Position numbers and translations under genes: made by a program. The notes beneath the pieces are model-generated. The model ran no database searches. It was not told where the DNA came from and worked only from the letters and a program-made list of their open reading frames with translations. A stretch of 64,000 nt of DNA, taken from positions 1 through 64,000 of the forward strand of contig CAURVQ010000001.1 of NCBI GenBank assembly GCA_963528625.1, read 5' to 3'. The stretch is from CALHVR01 sp963528625 (lineage in GTDB: Bacteria > Fusobacteriota > Fusobacteriia > Fusobacteriales > Leptotrichiaceae). This document shows positions 60,855 through 64,000 of the stretch, in pieces. Each line of letters begins with the position of its first letter. Positions within the stretch are counted from its first letter, which is position 1.

Positions 60855-63800
60855 TTGGTAGAACACAAAGATATTACATATAAAGAATCGTATGAGAACT
60901 TAAAAAAAGATTTAGGAAATAAAATTGTTATGCTTGACGGAGCGATGGGAACGATGTTACAAGCAGAAAATCTTACTTCAAATGATTTTGGGGGAGAAAA
61001 ATATGAGGGATGTAATGATTATTTAGTATTAACAAAACCAGATGTAATAAAAAAAATACATAAAAAATATTTACAAGCAGGAAGCGATATTATAGAAACA
61101 AACACTTTTGGTGCATTAGATATTGTTTTACACGATTATGGACTTGAAGATAAAGCTTTTGAGATGAACAAAAAAGCAGCAGAAATTGTAAATGAAGCAA
61201 TAAAAGAGTATAGAGAAGAAAATCCAGAAAAAACGCGTAATTTATATGTTGCTGGAGCTATTGGACCTTCAAATAAATCAATAAGTGTTACAGGAGGAGT
61301 TACATTTGATGAGTTAATTCATTCTTACTACACAGCAACTTCAGGATTACTAGCTGGAGGAGTTGATTTAATATTATTTGAAACAATACAAGATACAAGA
61401 AATTTGAAAGCTGCTTATTTAGGATTACAAAAAGCTATGAATGAAAATTATCATGTGCCGTTAATGTTATCATTTACGATAGAAAGTACAGGAACGACAC
61501 TTGCCGGACAAACAGCAGATGCGTTTTATTATGCTGTAAATCATATGAATCCACTGTCAATAGGACTTAACTGTGCAACAGGACCGGAATTTATGACGCA
61601 ATTTTTAAAAAAATTAAATGAAGTGTCAAATACTTATATTTCAGTTTATCCAAATGCAGGGCTTCCAAATGAAGAGGGTAAATATGAGGAAACTCCAGTG
61701 ACATTGGCAGAAAAGATAGAGCCGTTTTTTAAAAATGGTTATTTGAATATTGTTGGAGGATGTTGTGGGACAACACCTGAATTTATTAAAAAAATAAAAG
61801 AAAAAGCTGAAAAATATGAGCCAAGAGAAGTAGATAAAAATAAAAATGAAAATGCGTTAAGTGGACTTATTTCGTTAGAAGTTCCAAAAGATAGACCGAT
61901 ATATGTTGGAGAAAGAACGAATGTTATTGGTTCTCGTATTTTTAAAAACTTAATTGCCTCAGAACAGTTTGATGAAGCTACAGAAATTGCAAGATTGCAA
62001 ATAAAGGGAGATGCAGATGTTATAGATATTTGTCTTGCAAATCCTGATAGAGATGAATTAAGCGATATGAAAAACTTTTTAGAACAAGTAGCTAAATTTG
62101 CAAAAATACCGATAATGTTAGATTCGACAGATATAAAAGTTATAGAAGAAGGACTTAAATATTTACAAGGTAAGGGAATTATAAATTCAATTAATTTAGA
62201 AGATGGTGAAGAAAAATTTGATAAAATGGCAAAAATTATCAAAAAATATGGAGCAGCAGTTGTTGTCGGATTAATTGATGAAGAAGGAATGGCAGTTTCG
62301 CTTGAAAAAAAATTAGCTGTAGCGAGAAGAAGTTATAAATTGTTGACTGAAAAATATGGAATTGATGAAAGAGATATAATTTTTGATACATTAGTTTTCC
62401 CAGTTGCAACGGGAGATCAAAAATATATTGGATCAGCAACAGCTACGATTGAAGCAATTAGAGAAATAAAAAAAGAAATGCCAAATGTAAAAACAATTTT
62501 AGGTGTAAGTAATATTTCGTTTGGATTGCCGTTAGCTGGGAGAGAAGTATTAAATTCGTATTATATGCAAAAAGCTTATGAAGCAGGACTTGATTTTGGT
62601 ATCGTAAATACAGAAAAACTTATTCCAATTAAAGATATTTCTAATAAAGAAAAAGAATTGTCAGAAAATTTATTATTTAATACAAATGATGACACAGTAG
62701 CTGAATTTGTTGCGTTTTATAGAGAAAAGAAAGGTGTACAGAAAACAGTAGATGTTTCAACTTTAACGACGGAAGAGAGAGTTGCTAAACTTGTAGTTGA
62801 AGGAAGTAAAAAAGATTTACATCAATTACTAGATGTTTTACTTGAAAAATATAAACCACTTGATATAATTAATGGGCCTTTAATGGACGGAATGGACGAG
62901 GTTGGAAGATTATTTAATAATAATGATTTAATTGTTGCGGAAGTATTACAAAGTGCAGAAGTGATGAAAGCGTCTGTTTCTTATTTAGAGCAGTTTATGG
63001 AAAAATCGGATGCATCTCAAAAAGGTACAGTTATAATGGCTACAGTTAAGGGAGATGTTCACGATATTGGTAAAAACTTAGTTGGAATAATTATTGGAAA
63101 TAATGGATATAATGTTATAGATTTAGGAATAAATACTCCAGCTGAGAAAATTAGAGAAGCAATAATTGAACATAAAGCTGATTTTGTTGGTATGTCAGGA
63201 CTTTTAGTAAAATCTGCTATGGAAATGGTAAATACAGTAGGAGTATTAAAAGAAGCTGGTATTGATATACCGATATTTGTTGGAGGAGCGGCATTGACAG
63301 AAAAATTTACTGTAAATAAAATAGAACCTTCATACAAAAATAATATTGTTATATATTCTAAAGATGCGATGACGGCTTTAGCTGATCTTAATAAAATGAT
63401 AGACGCTGAAAAATTTGAAGAATTTAAAGCTTACTTACAAAAAAGAAGAGATTTATTATTAGTTAAGAGCGAAGAAGAGTTAGCTAAATTAGATGTAAGA
63501 CAGTCAGTTAGTTCGATAAAAGATCAGGATGGAGATTTTGATTTTTCAAAAGTAGAATTACCAAAATATAATTTTGAGAAAATTTATAAGCCTGAAACTT
63601 TAAATAGACAAATTATAACAAATATAAGTGCAAAAGAAGTGTTTAAATACTTAAATCTTCAAATGTTAATTGGAAAACATTTGGGACTTAAAAGTGTTGT
63701 AAATAATTTACTTGAGCAAGGAGATGAAAGAGTTACAAAAATTTACAATGAAATAATTGACATTATAAATCATGGAGATGAATATTTTGATATAAAAGCC

Positions 63801-64000
63801 GTTTATAAATATTTCCCAACAAGAAAAAATGGAGAAAAAATAGAAGTGTTATCGGATGACTTACAAACAGTTATAGAGATATTTGAATTTCCAAGACAAA
63901 AATTTGGTAAATATTATTCATTAAATGATTATATTTCGCCAGAAGGAATTGATTATATGGGCTTATTTGTTGTAAGTGCGGGAGAAAAATCTCGTCTAGC
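60855..64000 (+). CDS. metH: Cobalamin-dependent methionine synthase (3' end outside the window)
   Basis: The first 1048 codons are present, starting at TTG 60855 with AGGAGG 7 bases upstream. Transfers a methyl group from methyltetrahydrofolate to homocysteine through cobalamin. Domains in order: homocysteine-binding barrel (residues about 20-310; VMLDGAMGTML, GGCCGTTPEF zinc Cys pair), pterin-binding barrel (about 345-600; IYVGERTNVIGSR, LDSTD), cobalamin cap (PLMDGMDEVGRLF) and cobalamin-binding domain with MATVKGDVHDIGKNL (lower-ligand His in DxHxxG at about 734-739). Reactivation domain from about 905 (DYMGLFVVSAGEKSRLA at the window edge). No riboswitch precedes it. Confidence 0.96.
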   Translation, partial: MVEHKDITYKESYENLKKDLGNKIVMLDGAMGTMLQAENLTSNDFGGEKYEGCNDYLVLTKPDVIKKIHKKYLQAGSDIIETNTFGALDIVLHDYGLEDKAFEMNKKAAEIVNEAIKEYREENPEKTRNLYVAGAIGPSNKSISVTGGVTFDELIHSYYTATSGLLAGGVDLILFETIQDTRNLKAAYLGLQKAMNENYHVPLMLSFTIESTGTTLAGQTADAFYYAVNHMNPLSIGLNCATGPEFMTQFLKKLNEVSNTYISVYPNAGLPNEEGKYEETPVTLAEKIEPFFKNGYLNIVGGCCGTTPEFIKKIKEKAEKYEPREVDKNKNENALSGLISLEVPKDRPIYVGERTNVIGSRIFKNLIASEQFDEATEIARLQIKGDADVIDICLANPDRDELSDMKNFLEQVAKFAKIPIMLDSTDIKVIEEGLKYLQGKGIINSINLEDGEEKFDKMAKIIKKYGAAVVVGLIDEEGMAVSLEKKLAVARRSYKLLTEKYGIDERDIIFDTLVFPVATGDQKYIGSATATIEAIREIKKEMPNVKTILGVSNISFGLPLAGREVLNSYYMQKAYEAGLDFGIVNTEKLIPIKDISNKEKELSENLLFNTNDDTVAEFVAFYREKKGVQKTVDVSTLTTEERVAKLVVEGSKKDLHQLLDVLLEKYKPLDIINGPLMDGMDEVGRLFNNNDLIVAEVLQSAEVMKASVSYLEQFMEKSDASQKGTVIMATVKGDVHDIGKNLVGIIIGNNGYNVIDLGINTPAEKIREAIIEHKADFVGMSGLLVKSAMEMVNTVGVLKEAGIDIPIFVGGAALTEKFTVNKIEPSYKNNIVIYSKDAMTALADLNKMIDAEKFEEFKAYLQKRRDLLLVKSEEELAKLDVRQSVSSIKDQDGDFDFSKVELPKYNFEKIYKPETLNRQIITNISAKEVFKYLNLQMLIGKHLGLKSVVNNLLEQGDERVTKIYNEIIDIINHGDEYFDIKAVYKYFPTRKNGEKIEVLSDDLQTVIEIFEFPRQKFGKYYSLNDYISPEGIDYMGLFVVSAGEKSRL

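Noticed and set aside
1..64000. CRISPR arrays, IS elements, tRNA or rRNA genes
   Set aside because: No regularly spaced repeats, no transposase-like frames and no tRNA-like GC-richer clover segments were seen in any gap.

Overview
The window comes from a very AT-rich (by eye well under 35% GC), gene-dense bacterium. The best fit is a member of the Fusobacteriota, most likely Leptotrichiaceae (Leptotrichia-like). This is inferred from base composition, from the pairing of a GH4 6-phospho-alpha-glucosidase with an alpha-glucoside PTS EIICB (a hallmark of Leptotrichia and Fusobacterium), and from the general character of the proteins. There are no rRNA or tRNA genes, no CRISPR array, no insertion sequence and no prophage. 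Most of the window is chromosomal housekeeping DNA, and most genes are on the + strand.

Layout. 1-2017 (minus): start of an unidentified gene, then msrB, a TPM-domain protein and LemA. 2210-7167 (plus): a shikimate-pathway operon (chorismate mutase, RsuA-like pseudouridine synthase, aroE, an unknown gene, a DUF4250 protein, aroK, aroQ) ending with a HutP-like protein and a HAD phosphatase. 7403-10056: glgC-glgA for glycogen synthesis. 10211-15135: a surface-glycopolymer cassette (two GT2 enzymes, a TagF-like polyol-phosphate transferase, an initiating undecaprenyl-phosphate sugar transferase and a DgkA-PAP2 fusion for lipid carrier salvage). 15308-17973: rapZ-uvrC. 17974-18412: a decayed, essentially non-coding stretch. 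18413-21871: nucleoside-type ABC transporter without its binding protein. 21950-23057: unknown protein and YgjP-like metallopeptidase. 23062-24488: infC-rpmI-rplT with a long leader and a probable ATA start codon. 24630-27381: tdk, proA, proC.

27478-32497 is a maltose/alpha-glucoside utilisation locus: a frameshifted MapP-like phosphatase, PTS EIICB, a divergent GntR/UTRA regulator and malH. The three + strand promoters share an identically spaced box over the -35 element, so they look like one regulon. 32591-41743 holds a flavin reductase, tcdA, an unknown three-gene block, an amidase, an aminotransferase, queH, uppS and cdsA. 41819-53790 holds tyrS, fabF, rnc, coaD, radA, disA, yqhQ, hinT, an rRNA/tRNA methyltransferase, tag, nfo and a large unknown protein with a sigma-70 region 4-like N-terminus. 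53836-57581: thrC (minus), ppaC, an unknown gene and an exported cyclophilin. 57719-60518 (minus): nrdH-nrdI-nrdE, lacking nrdF, behind a perfect NrdR box. 60855-64000: metH, running off the right edge.

I found no certain new system. The best leads are the sigma-r4-like 621-residue protein beside two base-excision repair genes, the shared promoter box of the maltose locus, the DisA RHQ variant, and the unknown exported/TPR/membrane block at 34160-37197. Start codons were moved from the longest open frame wherever a ribosome-binding site decided it; each case is noted.
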